Of a stretch of 64,000 bases of DNA, positions 43,377 through 54,231 are shown one piece after another; positions within the stretch are counted from its first letter, which is position 1; every line of letters starts with the position of its first letter. Both the position numbers and the translations under genes were made by a program. The notes beneath the pieces are model-generated. The model was not told the DNA's origin. It saw nothing but the letters and a program-made list of their open reading frames with translations, and did not search any database. Source of the stretch: Dreissena polymorpha (Eukaryota; Mollusca; Bivalvia; Myida; Dreissenidae); contig NC_068356.1 of NCBI RefSeq assembly GCF_020536995.1, positions 24,409,809-24,473,808 on the forward strand, written 5' to 3'.

Positions 43377-46060
43377 ATGAGGTTCATTTTCGCGTTCGTT
43401 GTATTTGGCAATATCTGCATCAGTACGGCGGTTGCCGCTGACTGCGCATGCGCAACAACTGGTGTGAATGTTCGTGATGGTGCAGGAACAACTCACAACA
43501 TACTGACCACGTTGGCCACTGGAAAATGCCTTCCTTTCAAAGGACAGAGGCAGAACGTAGCTGGGGATTCATGGGTTAATGTGGATTATAATGGACAAGT
43601 GAGTTTGTTATAACGGTATATTATATTTTAAAAGTTGATTGATTGAATAAGATGTTTCGACCAATGTCAGAACGAAATCTTTTTAGCTCACCTGTGCACA
43701 TTGCGATATGGTTGAGCTTTTTGGATCCGTTAATCCGTCTTGCATCGTGTGTAAATTTTCTATTTAAACGCCATCTCCTGCTAAACCGTTGGGCAGATGT
43801 TCACAACATTTCACAGGAATTATCGTTGTGTGAGGTTCACTGCAGGTAATTAGAGCTTAAAATAAATTTAAAGAATGAAAACTTAGGTTTTCAAGGCTCA
43901 AACATTAATATTTGCAGTGTAACATCGCATCCTCTGCAAAGTTTGTTCATATTTACTGTGTAACATCGCATCCTCTGCAAAGTTTGTTCATATTTGCTGT
44001 GTAACATCGCATCTTCTGCAAAGTTAATTCATATTTACTGTGTAACATCGCATCCTATGTAAAGTTTGTTCATATTTGCTGTGTAAAATCGCATCCTCTG
44101 CAAAGTTTGTTCATATTTGCTGTGTAACATCGCATCTTCTGCAAAGTTTGTTTTTATTTGCTGTGTAACTGTCCTCTGCAAGGTTTGTTCATATTTGCTG
44201 TGTCACATCGAATCCTTTGCAGGGTTTGTTAATATTTGCTGTGGAACATCGCATCTTCTGCAAGGTTTATTCATATTTGCTGTGTAACATCGCATCCTCT
44301 GCAACTTGTGTTCATATTTTCTGTATAACATCGCATTATCTGCAAAGTTTGTTTAAATTTGCTGTGTAAATGCATCTTCTGCAAGATTTTTTCATATTTG
44401 CTGAGTAACATGGCATCCTCTGCGAGGTTTATGCATGTTTGCTGTGTAAATTTAACATCGCAACCTCTTCGAAGTTTGTTCATATTTGCTGTGTAACATC
44501 GCATCATCTGAAAAGTTTGTTCATATTTGCTGTGGAACATCACATCCTCTGCAATGTTTATTCATATTTGGTGTGTAACATCGCATCCTTTGCAAGGGTT
44601 GTTCATATTTGCTGTGTAACATTTCATCGTCTGGAAGGTTCCTGCACGCTACCATTCGTATTTGCACATAACACAATACTCGAATAATTTGGAGGGGTAT
44701 ACTGATGATAAGAACTATTTGCTATGATAAACTATTAGGGGTCAAATATGTTTTTGTGATTTGAGTAAAACTGTTAAGGCGCACATTTGTCTTATCAGAA
44801 ACTATATCTTCACGCTAAATATTTGTTTAGAATCGTTGTTAAACGCAATACTGCATCCCTATACTTTTCAATTTGACCATTATAGAAGTAGACTTGTATT
44901 CATTCGTGTCTGCATTTTATTTAGTTGTCGATGAAGGTCAAAACTTGGCTTAGACAGCAACGCCCAAAAAATTAAATCAGAAAGACCTAGCAGTTTAATA
45001 AAAGCTTTTAATATGTAACTTGGTATAGTGGTCCTCTGATAACATTGTTCAAATCATGCCCTGGCTCGCCTCGCCCGTGATGTGTAATAATTGAAATAAA
45101 TTGTATAGAAAATAAACTTTGACTTATACTTCGTTTTCACAAAGAACGGTTGGATGCACGAAGGATACGTACACATACAAGCCTGTGCCGGATCCGGCTC
45201 TTCAGCTGCAAGTGCTGTCCAGTTGCCCGGATGTCCTCCCATCGTCACGCGACATGACTGGGGTGCGCGTGCAGCAACGAGTTATAGCGGCGATCTTCCC
45301 AGCACCCCGAAATACATGTTCATTCACCACGGCGCATCTGGATTCTGCCACACTAAGGCAGAGTGCACACACGTGGTGAAGTCCTACCAGAACTATCACA
45401 TGGACGGGCATGGTAAATACACTCATATGAGTAACTCTCGCTTTGAGACTACCAGTAAGTTATATCGAACCAGATGTCAGTTGTTGTTTTGTGTAAATGT
45501 GTGTTGTTGATGTCCCCAATGGCCACACACACAGCTCGTTTACCTATACATGTAAAACTCGTCTTCTTTGTTGCAGGTTGGGCTGACATTGGGTACAGTT
45601 TTGTGGTTGGTGAGGACGGCAATGTTTACGAGGCAAGAGGCTGGAATGAAATTGGCGCTCATACCTACGGATATAACTCTGTTGGCCTAGGTTTGTTCTT
45701 TTGGTCGTGAAAAAGAATTACCCAAAATCATATTATATATTAATTAGACCATTGGAAGACATTGCTAAAAGTAAAGATTGAATCAGCCAGCTACCCATAT
45801 TGGTATGTAAAAGCGACTACCCTTGATAATTAACTATAACGAGTTTCGCTTTTATTTCAGCTATTTGCGTGATCGGCGACTTTACGAATCGCGTGCCAAA
45901 CGACGCTGCCCTGAACGCCGTTAAGCAACTGATCAAGTGTGCACATGACAACCACAAGATCACCCCTAACTACACGCTGAGGGGCCACAGGGACGTGGGG
46001 CAGACGGCATGCCCCGGGGACAAGCTGTACGAGCTAATAAAGACGTGGCCCCACTATTAA
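43377..46060 (+). CDS. SH3b-PGRP fusion, secreted amidase-type peptidoglycan recognition protein (PGRP-2)
   Basis: Coding exons 43377-43598, 45145-45412, 45577-45690 and 45861-46060 (first intron phase 0, the others phase 1) give 267 residues. Residues 1-20 are a signal peptide. Residues about 22-92 form a bacterial-type SH3 domain (VNVRDGAGTTHNILTTLATG, WVNVDYNGQ then NGWMHEGYV); such domains usually bind cell-wall peptides. A short G/S/A linker leads to the PGRP domain (LPGCPPIVTRHDWGAR). Zinc ligands H135, H244 and C252 and active-site Y170 are in place, as is the FCHTKAEC disulfide loop, so amidase activity is expected. The SH3b domain is split by the first intron, which holds a minisatellite. 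AATAAA lies at 46117-46122. Nearly identical to PGRP-1 over the third exon. Fusions of SH3b with PGRP are known from bivalves. Confidence 0.93.
43909..44640. repeat. 41-bp minisatellite in PGRP-2 intron
   Basis: About 17 units of TGTGTAACATCGCATCCTCT then GCAAAGTTTGTTCATATTTG. Variation between units is modest. It accounts for nearly half of the intron inside the SH3b domain; PGRP-3 has an intron of only 173 bases here. Confidence 0.92.
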
Positions 46061-46264
46061 TTCCTGCACACCTGCAAGGACCTATGGCTGCCTCGCCTAT
46101 ACAGCATATATTTGACAATAAATCCATCACCTTCTTATGTTGTTTATTTAGGTTATGAAATGCAACCGCGATATAACAATGAATCATACCTTGACGTTGC
46201 TTACGGACTAATACACAGGTGCCTGATGTATTTTTATAAGGGATGCAACCGATTAAAAAATCAT

Positions 46265-46580
46265 AAACCGGTTAACTTTTTTTTTATTGTTACCGGTTAT
46301 GAACCGGTTAAGTGAACAAGCAAAAGTAAAACATGTTAATCAAAAACGTTTAAATGTCCCCCATGTTTGTAACCATAAAGGTACTGATTTGTTGCTTAAT
46401 TACTGTGTTAGTTTACATGTTATTATTAACCGTCGTTGGTGTGAAATGTTTTTCTAAGTAGACGCCTGTGAAAGTTGGCAGTATGTCGCGCGCAAAATTT
46501 ACAATCGAACATTTTATTCCATGAAAAATAAAATAAAACAAATCAGATTAACCTTTTTTGTCAAAAGACGGTACCGGTTA
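46265..46580. promoter_or_regulatory. cluster of ACCGGTT motifs after PGRP-2
   Basis: Four copies of ACCGGTT: AAACCGGTTAAC (about 46266), TTACCGGTTATG (46293), GAACCGGTTAAG (46303) and GTACCGGTTAAC (46571). AACCGGTT is the Grainyhead-family site. It may be regulatory or simply part of an unrecognised repeat. Confidence 0.35.
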
Positions 46581-46599
46581 ACTGAACCTTTTTATTGAC

Positions 46600-47334
46600 C
46601 TTTACAAAATTGGGAGGTAGGTCATATTTGTATTTAACGACTATGAATTAATAAAAAGTGGTCCGGCAAGTCTGGTCGTTATCTTAATCTAAGCCATCGC
46701 CTGATATATAACAAAATGATACGGAAAGTAAACTGTTATTCCCCATATCTCGTCCAATAGCATTTTCGTCTAACATCATAATCAACTATGTTTTTTTAAG
46801 TCTCTCTTTATCATCAACTGCTTCAATAATCAGTGACGTTTAACACCTTGTCGATCGCTGTTGAGAACATTAATATCTTATTATACCGGAGGGTGGGGGG
46901 TAATCACGTGACTAACAAGATGGCGACGTCCATTAATTGTTTAAATTCCGCTCACTTTCAAGCCATTTCAGCAAGAACGAGATACGCGTTTAATTTGTAT
47001 AAATATTCGCTCTTTATCTCGACTTTACTCGCAGCGAATATTTCTGAGCGAGAGCTGTAATTTTGTGACCCGCTTGCTGTTTACATAGCAAAATTATATA
47101 ACATAATTATAACTCCGTTAATACAAAAAAACTAAATCTTTGATAGTTGGTAACTCTAAAAATCAAAGTACTGGTGGGGCGATTTTTCTTTAATTTTGTG
47201 ATCGTAAAAACACTATACACCGTGATGCCAACCAATCACTTTTGGTGAATAAAACAGATGGAATTAAGGAAGGGTGAAAGGCTGTCAACATAATAAATGA
47301 TTTAGCTATTAGGGTTAAAAGTAAATGCTGCTTT
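46600..47334. other. intergenic stretch with a CACGTGAC...AAGATGGCG pair
   Basis: No gene. 46903-46926 joins an E-box (TCACGTGAC) to AAGATGGCG, a YY1-like core; CAAGATGGCGG recurs at 58005-58015 before PGRP-3. Confidence 0.4.
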
Positions 47335-48410
47335 TTATATCCCCGGTAGGGTGGCATATAGCAGTTGAACTGTCCGTCAGTCAGAATGTCAGTATGTCAG
47401 TCTGTCCGTCCGTCCGAAAAAAACTTTAACATTGGCCAAACCTTTTTAAATATTGAAGATAGCAGCTTGATATTTGGCATGCATGTGTATCTCATGGAGC
47501 TGCACATATTTAGTGGTAACATTTCAAGGTGAACATCATCCTTCCTGGTCTAGGGATCGAAAAAACAAATCCAAGGGAAGTAATAAGTTTTAAATGGACA
47601 TAATTATCTGACCTGCCAAATTATATATGTTTTTTTAAATAAATCAAAGTTGCGCAGTAGGTGGCATTGTGTTTCTGACATATAAATCGTGGTAAAAGGT
47701 CAAGGTCATCCTTCAAGGTCTAAGGTCAAAAATATAAATCCAAGGGAAGTAAAAAGCTTTAAAGGGTGATAATTATTCGATATTGAACATAGCAACTTGA
47801 TATTTGGCATGCATGCGTATCTCATGGAGCTGCACATTGATTGGTGAATCTACAGTCACGGTAGTGGTTTTTATTTTTGCTACTAAAAATTGAGAGTGGC
47901 TTTTAATTATTTGCTACTAAAAATAGAGATTTGTTAGAGACAATTATTTTCAAAGGAAGTAATTTATAAAATTACAAATCTCATATATATTTCCTTACCA
48001 AGAATTTAACTTCTCTTCACAGTTACTGTACAGATTTTTTATTTTTATAACTCAAATGAAATATTTGTCTTTTTTTTTAATTATATAATTATCATTTCTT
48101 TACTGTACTAATTTTTGAAGTATAATGGTAGGGTTCATTACATTCCTCTGGACTTATGTCTATAGGTACATGATGAACTCTGGCTATGATCTCTTTGAAA
48201 AACCACAGGCCTTGGTTGTCAGTGAAGTCTGACTTGATCATTTTGACTGTCTACAGACCCCCCCCACCCCCACTGGTTGAATTGGACAAAATCCAAGGGA
48301 AGTAATACGCTTTAAAGGGAGATGATTTCTATACCTGCCAAATGATTAATAGAAATTTTATTTCAAAGCTTGGCATTGTGTTTCTAACGAACACATCTCT
48401 TGTTAAAACA
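47335..48410. repeat. interspersed repeats, GGCATGCATGTGTATCTC family, broken array
   Basis: Three partial units with TTGAAGATAGCAGCTTGATA, TTGGCATGCATG and ATCTCATGGAGCTGCACAT, an AGGTCAAGGTCATCCTTCAA tract, and repeated GTGTTTCTGACA ends (47665, 48378). 47840-48290 in between is unrelated AT-rich sequence with a C-run. Confidence 0.75.
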
Positions 48411-49990
48411 AGTAATTGTCGTACGTGCCAATTCATAACTACGGAACGTTTGTGAATACAATGTTGATAATTATCAATTTTTAACTGGTGACCTAGGTTT
48501 TGACTCTGACTTAGTGTTATATGTATCTGAGATTTCGTGAAAACAAACGTTGTCATAAGGTTTCTATACATCAGTGATCATGTAGATTCAATTATTATTC
48601 ATATATATCAGAACATTGAGATGTTTACTTTGACAGTAAAAATGTAGCGCGTGGTGATTGAATTTTGTCGCCCATATCGCGAACGCAGTTTATTTCTTAA
48701 AACGAAAGAACATAAATGCGCTGTATCGGTTAAGTGTAGATAGTTCAGTATTGCTCTGTTACTCTGTTACTTCGTGTTACTTTGGTGCTAATGCCACAGT
48801 GAAAAGACGTTGCCATGGATGGAACGCGCTCATTGCTCCGGAGCTATTTGTTTGCGAATGCAGAATCTGGATGCAAAGTGGTAAAATGCAGTAACGGACT
48901 ACATTCTTCGGCATACGTATATTATGTTACCTATGGGGCGAATTGCAGAAGGCAATCGCCCCAAAAAGTTATGGCAGAGAATTAAAAGCATCACCCATGA
49001 CAGCGACCAATCAGCACTGATATAAACTAATTAGTAATTTTGCCTTAGGGCAATACGTTTTTGTTACACCTTTTTGGATAAGAAATGTGATTGAACCATG
49101 AAAAAAGCTGTTTTTTTGCAAAATAGTTTAACACATTGCGGGTATCAATATATTAATATAGTTTCAAAAATATTTTGTACAGGCCACTAGTATTTCATCA
49201 ACACTGCCCACATACACATATCATATATCAATGCAAACCACTGAATTGTCACGCATCGTTTCACTTGGAATATACAATGAACGCTTTTAACAAGCATCAT
49301 TTATACGTATGTGTTCTTTCGTCTACATATACATAATAATAATAGTGACAAAGTTATGAAAGACCTCGTGTATTTTGAACTGCTTTCTACCTTTAAACAG
49401 TGAAGTGTACTTATGTTTGCTTGCATATGCACCAGATATAAGTATCCTAATGGCCAACGTGCTACACGTTCGTTTCTATACTTAACAACAATCGTGATGA
49501 TGGACTATAATAAATGTATAACCTTCAGATCAAGGGGTTCAACTCGTATATGTTAAGATAATTAGGTTTTAAAGTGATGGGAATGTTAGAAGTCAATTCA
49601 TTACTTTTCATAAAATTATCACCCAGTACTTATATCTCAATGTACAACATGTAGTTGTTTCAGAAATAATCATTTACATTTTACGGTTTTTACGCCTTCT
49701 ATTACACAAAGATTGTCCATGTTTATATATCTCTTAATTACCAAACAAGCACTGCCGCCGTTCAGATTAATTAAATTTTATGTGTCATAAGTTAAGAAGA
49801 GTTTTGCATTGAAAAGGGTACATTTTACTTGAACCCGTTTTGAGTTTTTTGTTAAAACCTGTCCGTTTCCAAATAAGGATTGTATTTGTGCTTTCTTATT
49901 TACATTTTGTTTTTAATTTCTCTGCATTTAGTTTCAATTATCCCGATGAGGTCATATCAGATTTGATTGTTTTGCCGTCAAAATGGTTGT
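48411..49990. other. spacer of duplicon B
   Basis: No gene. A 28-bp near-palindrome GGGGCGAATTGC...GGCAATCGCCCC lies at 48935-48962. 49440-49560 matches duplicons A and C (TTTCTATACTTAACAACAAT). Confidence 0.55.
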
Positions 49991-49994
49991 AGAT

Positions 49995-50090
49995 TCAGAC
50001 TTTATGAGGTGTTGGCCAGACCCCTTTCTCGCCAAACAGTTCGCTTTGTTAATGTTATCTCAGCAGCCGGTCACTGGTTAGTGATCATAA
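49995..50090 (-). pseudogene. UPF0489 3'-end remnant (duplicon B)
   Basis: About 95 bases align with the last coding codons of the UPF0489 genes at 20252-20350 and 63708-63810 (GGCCAGACCCCTTTCTCGCC, GCCGGTCACTGGT on the plus strand), with many substitutions. The rest of the gene is gone; beyond 50100 the sequence is unrelated. It sits at the same relative place and strand after PGRP-2 as the fuller copies after PGRP-1 and PGRP-3, so it is a duplicated and then lost gene. Confidence 0.8.
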
Positions 50091-50099
50091 ATAAAAGCG

Positions 50100-50700
50100 G
50101 CTCATAATCAGTTTCTTCATCTTCCGTTCTCATCCGAAACCTTTTCTTCCTCGCCATCACCACCATCAGCTGCAGAACATCATCAACAACAACAGCAATA
50201 ACAACAATAACACGACCCCACCATGTTTTGTATTATCATAAATAACAACAAATTCATAATACCATAACCGTCATTATCTCAATCGACTTCTTCATCAAGA
50301 TTTTATCGCCATAACAATGTAAAATGTCATCGTATCATTATAATAGTATCACTGTCAAATGCATATAATACACGATATGATTGTATAAATAATCTTTTGA
50401 TAATATTTTTTACAGGTTTGAAAACAATAATTCAGTAAATACGAATATGTCCATATCAAAATGGATGCAGTATAACGATAATTTCAATATTTACAATCCG
50501 ATATTGAGAAAAATGCGTCTTATCATGCTGATGCTTATACTGACAGTGCTGATGATGACGGTGAAGATACGAGATGGTGAATATGAATATGATTATAATA
50601 ATGACGGTTATTTTTATGAATATGATAATGATGTGCTGCATTATGACATCAACGATCATAATGACGACGACTACTATGATAGTGCTTAATAAGTTATATA
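50100..50700. other. low-complexity stretch
   Basis: Rich in CATCA/CAACAA triplets (50150-50240) and ATGA/TAATGA repeats (50450-50690). Frames here on both strands (up to 129 codons) are made of this low-complexity sequence and are not called. Confidence 0.6.
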
Positions 50701-50703
50701 TAC

Positions 50704-50864
50704 GGAATATTACGCTAGTCAATTGTTCCAAGAGTTTGTATTCAGTCGATTGGCTTGTGTGATGACGTATCACACGAGAGGCGGAGCCTCGAGTGTGATG
50801 CGAAATAACACAAGCAACGAGACTGAATACAAACTCTTGGAACAATTGACTAGCGTAATATTCC
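50704..50864. mobile_element. 161-bp palindromic MITE
   Basis: GGAATATTACGCTAGTCAAT, TGTTCCAAGAGTTTGTATTC at the left and the full complement at the right; arms about 65 bp. The centre holds TGACGTATCACACGAGAGGC and GGAGCCTCGAGTGTGATGCG. Arm identity is high, so it is fairly young. It is flanked by TA-rich sequence. Confidence 0.85.
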
Positions 50865-52155
50865 CTTTATTATATACACAACTAACGAAAACAGTTAACA
50901 ATTGTATTTTTGCTTTAACAAAACTGACAAAACAATGACTTCAACTGTACGCCATAGTTTATTTAAGACGCGTATGAATACAGTTAATGTAAATTACCGT
51001 GTAAACATTTGAACCGGGAAAACACAGGATTCCGACACGCTTACCTTAATGACATCGTTAATCCAATATTTATAACAACTAAGTTGATAACTTTGATTCG
51101 ATGTTTATATCAAAAGCGTTGAAACGATATGCACTTTCATTTCTATTCTTCCATGTCTCTATCGAAACTTATTTTAAACCACACTATCTTATTGTATTCC
51201 TATCGAAATTTATATTGATGCCTGATAAACACACACTCTGATAAACGGCCGTTTATTCATTCGTTTTAAACAAATAGTTTACTGTTAAAAAACACTACGT
51301 CCGACTGCCCTTAAATTCCAGAGAGTTTAAATAAAACTATTGTATTCCGTCACAGAAATGACGTCACAAGATGTACTACGTAGTATATTGCGTTATTGGG
51401 GGTTTCCTATTTTCGAAGCGCGTTATGTGACGTCATTAAATGGATCGAAGAAAGTAGTCCGGCTAGTATGGTAATACGGAATTGGAAACAACGAGTTGCG
51501 TAATACGGGATTTTTTATTTCAACGATTAATACAACCTGTATTTTGTTAAAAGTATTAAACAGGTATATAATAAATATCTATATTTATGTATCCCTTGAT
51601 AGAACGTTCGCATATGATGCAGTCCGTTACGAAATTGTTTTCACACATCAACCATCGTTTTGCTGATAAAAAAGGCGATAAAAACAGGTCAATATTGTAA
51701 TTCCTTAAATATTTGCTCTTTTATTTAGTGTTCATATAGTGTTTCTAAGTAACACGGAATCGTTTATTTATTAGCGTTTTTCATACTATATCGTCTGTTG
51801 ACATTTTTTCACAAGAAATTAACCTCCCTGCAATGTTAGTTTTTAGGCTATTCATGAGGTATTTATTGATCCAAATTTGGAGTTTTTGCGTAGGGCGCAA
51901 AAATTCCATTGTTGGACTTTTTGCTTATCTTAGTATTAAAGAGTATACAGAAAATAATCCTGTGTTGGATAACTTTTGAACGGATAAATATATTTCAATA
52001 ATTCAAACGGATTCCTGCACAGCGAAAGTAGCTCAGGCACCTAGTCCCCCGAGTTATAACTCGTATTAGCTGCTCTGTGGCAAGGGTATCATTGGGCGCC
52101 ACCCGACTCATTGTAGCTAGGTTCGGCTTAAATCGGGCTTCTTCTCCCATTTAAA
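50865..52155. other. intergenic stretch, no gene
   Basis: A patch at 51355-51440 has two TGACGTCA sites (51360, 51432) and TACTACGTAGTA. Otherwise featureless. Confidence 0.5.
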
Positions 52156-52158
52156 GTT

Positions 52159-52695
52159 TAAAAATCCGAGTGTCACTTGTGTTCGGAGGCACAGCACTTT
52201 AAAAATCCGAGTGTCACTGGTGTTCTGAGGAAAAGCACTATAAAAATCCGAGTGTCACTTGTGTTCGGAGGCACAGCACTTAAAAAAATCCGAGTGTCAT
52301 TTGTGTTTGGAGGAACAGCACATTAAAAATCCGAGTGTCACTTGTGTTTGGAGGCACATCACTAAAAAAATCCGAGAGTCACTTGTGTTCGGAGGCGCCC
52401 GACTTATAAAAAAATCCGAGTGTCACTTGTGTTCGGAGGGACAGCACTTACAAAATTCCAAGTGTCACTTGTGTTCGGTGGCACAGCACTTTAAAAATCC
52501 GAGTGTCACTTGTGTTCGGAGGCACAGCACATTAAAAATCCGAGTGTCACTTGTGTTCGGAGACACAGCACTTAAATAATCCGAGAGTCACTTTAGTTCG
52601 GAGGCGCCCGACTTATAAAAAATCCGAGTGCCACTTGTGTTCGGAGGCACAGCACTTAAAAAAATTCAGAGTGTCACTTGTTTTCGGAGGTACAC
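52159..52695. repeat. 41-bp minisatellite, about 13 copies
   Basis: Unit AAATCCGAGTGTCACTTGTG then TTCGGAGGCACAGCACTT, with two variant units carrying CGCCCGACTTATAAAA (52395 and 52605). Reading frames across it are repeat translations. Confidence 0.92.
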
Positions 52696-53049
52696 CACAT
52701 GAAAAGGAAAAATACAAAACAGATTATTTGCGGCTTTAGAAACATGTATAAACGAAAAATTAACGAAAAAACAACAACACGTAACTCTAAAATTTACAAC
52801 CAAAGGTTTGAGTTTGAAACGTGCAGCTGAAAAATAACATTTTTCACTTTCCTCGCAGTGTAGAAATTTGAACAAAATTTGTTTGTATTCTGAAATGCAA
52901 TTATTTGTTATTATAAATCGTTCACCCTGTCAAATGACAAAAGTTTTTAATCAATTTACTCAAAATTTAAGTGACGTTATCAATGACTTCAACAAACGGA
53001 TAAAAAATCTTCTTTACAAACTTGACCTGTAGAAGACATATCTTCACAA

Positions 53050-54225
53050 GGGCTGTTTGTAAAACATGCATGCCCCCCATATGGGCTCTTCGTTGTAGTG
53101 ACAGCCATGGTGTGAATATGTGTTTTGTCACTATGACCTTGACCTTTGACCTAGTGATCTGAAAATCAATAGGGATCATCTGCGAGTCATGATCAATCTA
53201 CCTATCAAGTTTCATGATCCTAGGAATAAGCGTTCTTCAGCTATCATCCGGAAACCATTTTACCATTTCGGGTCACCGTGACCTTGACCTTTGACCTAGT
53301 AACCTGAAAATCAATAGGGGTCATCTGCCAGTCATGATCAATGTACATATGAAGTTTCATGATCCTAGGCATAAGCGTTCTTGAGTTATCATCCGGAAAC
53401 CATTTTACCATTTCGGGTCACCATGACCTTGACCTTTGACCTAGTGACCTCAAAATCAATAGGGATCATCTGCGAGTCATGATCAATGTACCTATGAAGG
53501 TACATGATCGTAGCCATAAGCGTTCTTGAGTTATCATCCGGAAACCATTTTACTATTTCGAGTCACCGTGACCTTGACCTTTGATATAGTGACCTGAGAA
53601 TCAATAGGGGTCATCTGCGAGTCATGATCAATCTACCTTTCAAGTTTCATGATCCTAGGCATAAGCGTTCTTGAGTTATCATCCGGAAACCAGTTTACTA
53701 TTTCGGGTTACCGTGACCTTGACCTTTGACCTAGTGACCTGAAAACCAATAGGGGTCATTTTTCAGTCATGATCAATCTGAAGTTTCATGATCCTAGGCA
53801 TAAGCGATCTTGAGTAATCTTCCGGAAACCATTTTACTATTTCGGGTCAACATGACCTTGACCTTTGACCTAGTGACCTGAACATCAATAGGGGTCATCT
53901 GCGAGTCATGATCAATCTACCTATCAAGTTTCATGATCTTAGGCATAAGCGTTATTGAGTTATCATCCGGAAACCATTTTACTATTTCGGATTACCGTGA
54001 CCTTGACCTTTGACCTAGTGACCTCAAAATCAATAGGGGTCATCTGCAAATCATGATCAATATTCCTATTAAGTTTCATGATCCTAGGCCCAAGCGTTCT
54101 TGAGTTATCATCCGGAAACCACCTGGTGGACGGACCGACAGACCGACGGACCGACAGACCGACAGACCGACCGACCGACATGTGCAAAACAATAAACCCC
54201 CTCTTCTTCGAAGGGGGGCATAATT
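53050..54225. repeat. interspersed bivalve repeat, seven about 143-bp units rich in AGGTCA half-sites
   Basis: Each unit has GTGACCTTGACCTTTGACCT, GTGACCTGAAAATCAATAGG, AGTCATGATCAATCTACC, AAGTTTCATGATCCTAGG and TTATCATCCGGAAACCATTT. It ends with a (GACCGACA)n tract (54130-54180) and the hairpin CCCCCTCTTCTTCGAAGGGG. The complement of TGACCTTTGACCT is AGGTCAAAGGTCA, a DR1 nuclear-receptor site. Noncoding. Confidence 0.85.
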
Positions 54226-54231
54226 ATGTTG

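Larger units (their letters stand above)
43060..50090. repeat. duplicon B (PGRP-2 plus UPF0489 scrap)
   Basis: Shares the promoter, PGRP exons, a spacer patch (49440-49560) and the UPF0489 tail (49995-50090) with duplicons A and C, in the same order and orientation. The 28-bp minisatellite is absent and the spacer is largely replaced by other repeats. Confidence 0.75.

Noticed and set aside
50447-50845. Frames of 80 and 129 codons rich in D/Y/N or I/V/H
   Set aside because: Low-complexity ATGA/TAATGA sequence plus a palindromic MITE.
52259-52739. 106- and 62-codon frames with SVTCV or SLVFGG repeats
   Set aside because: Translations of the 41-bp minisatellite.
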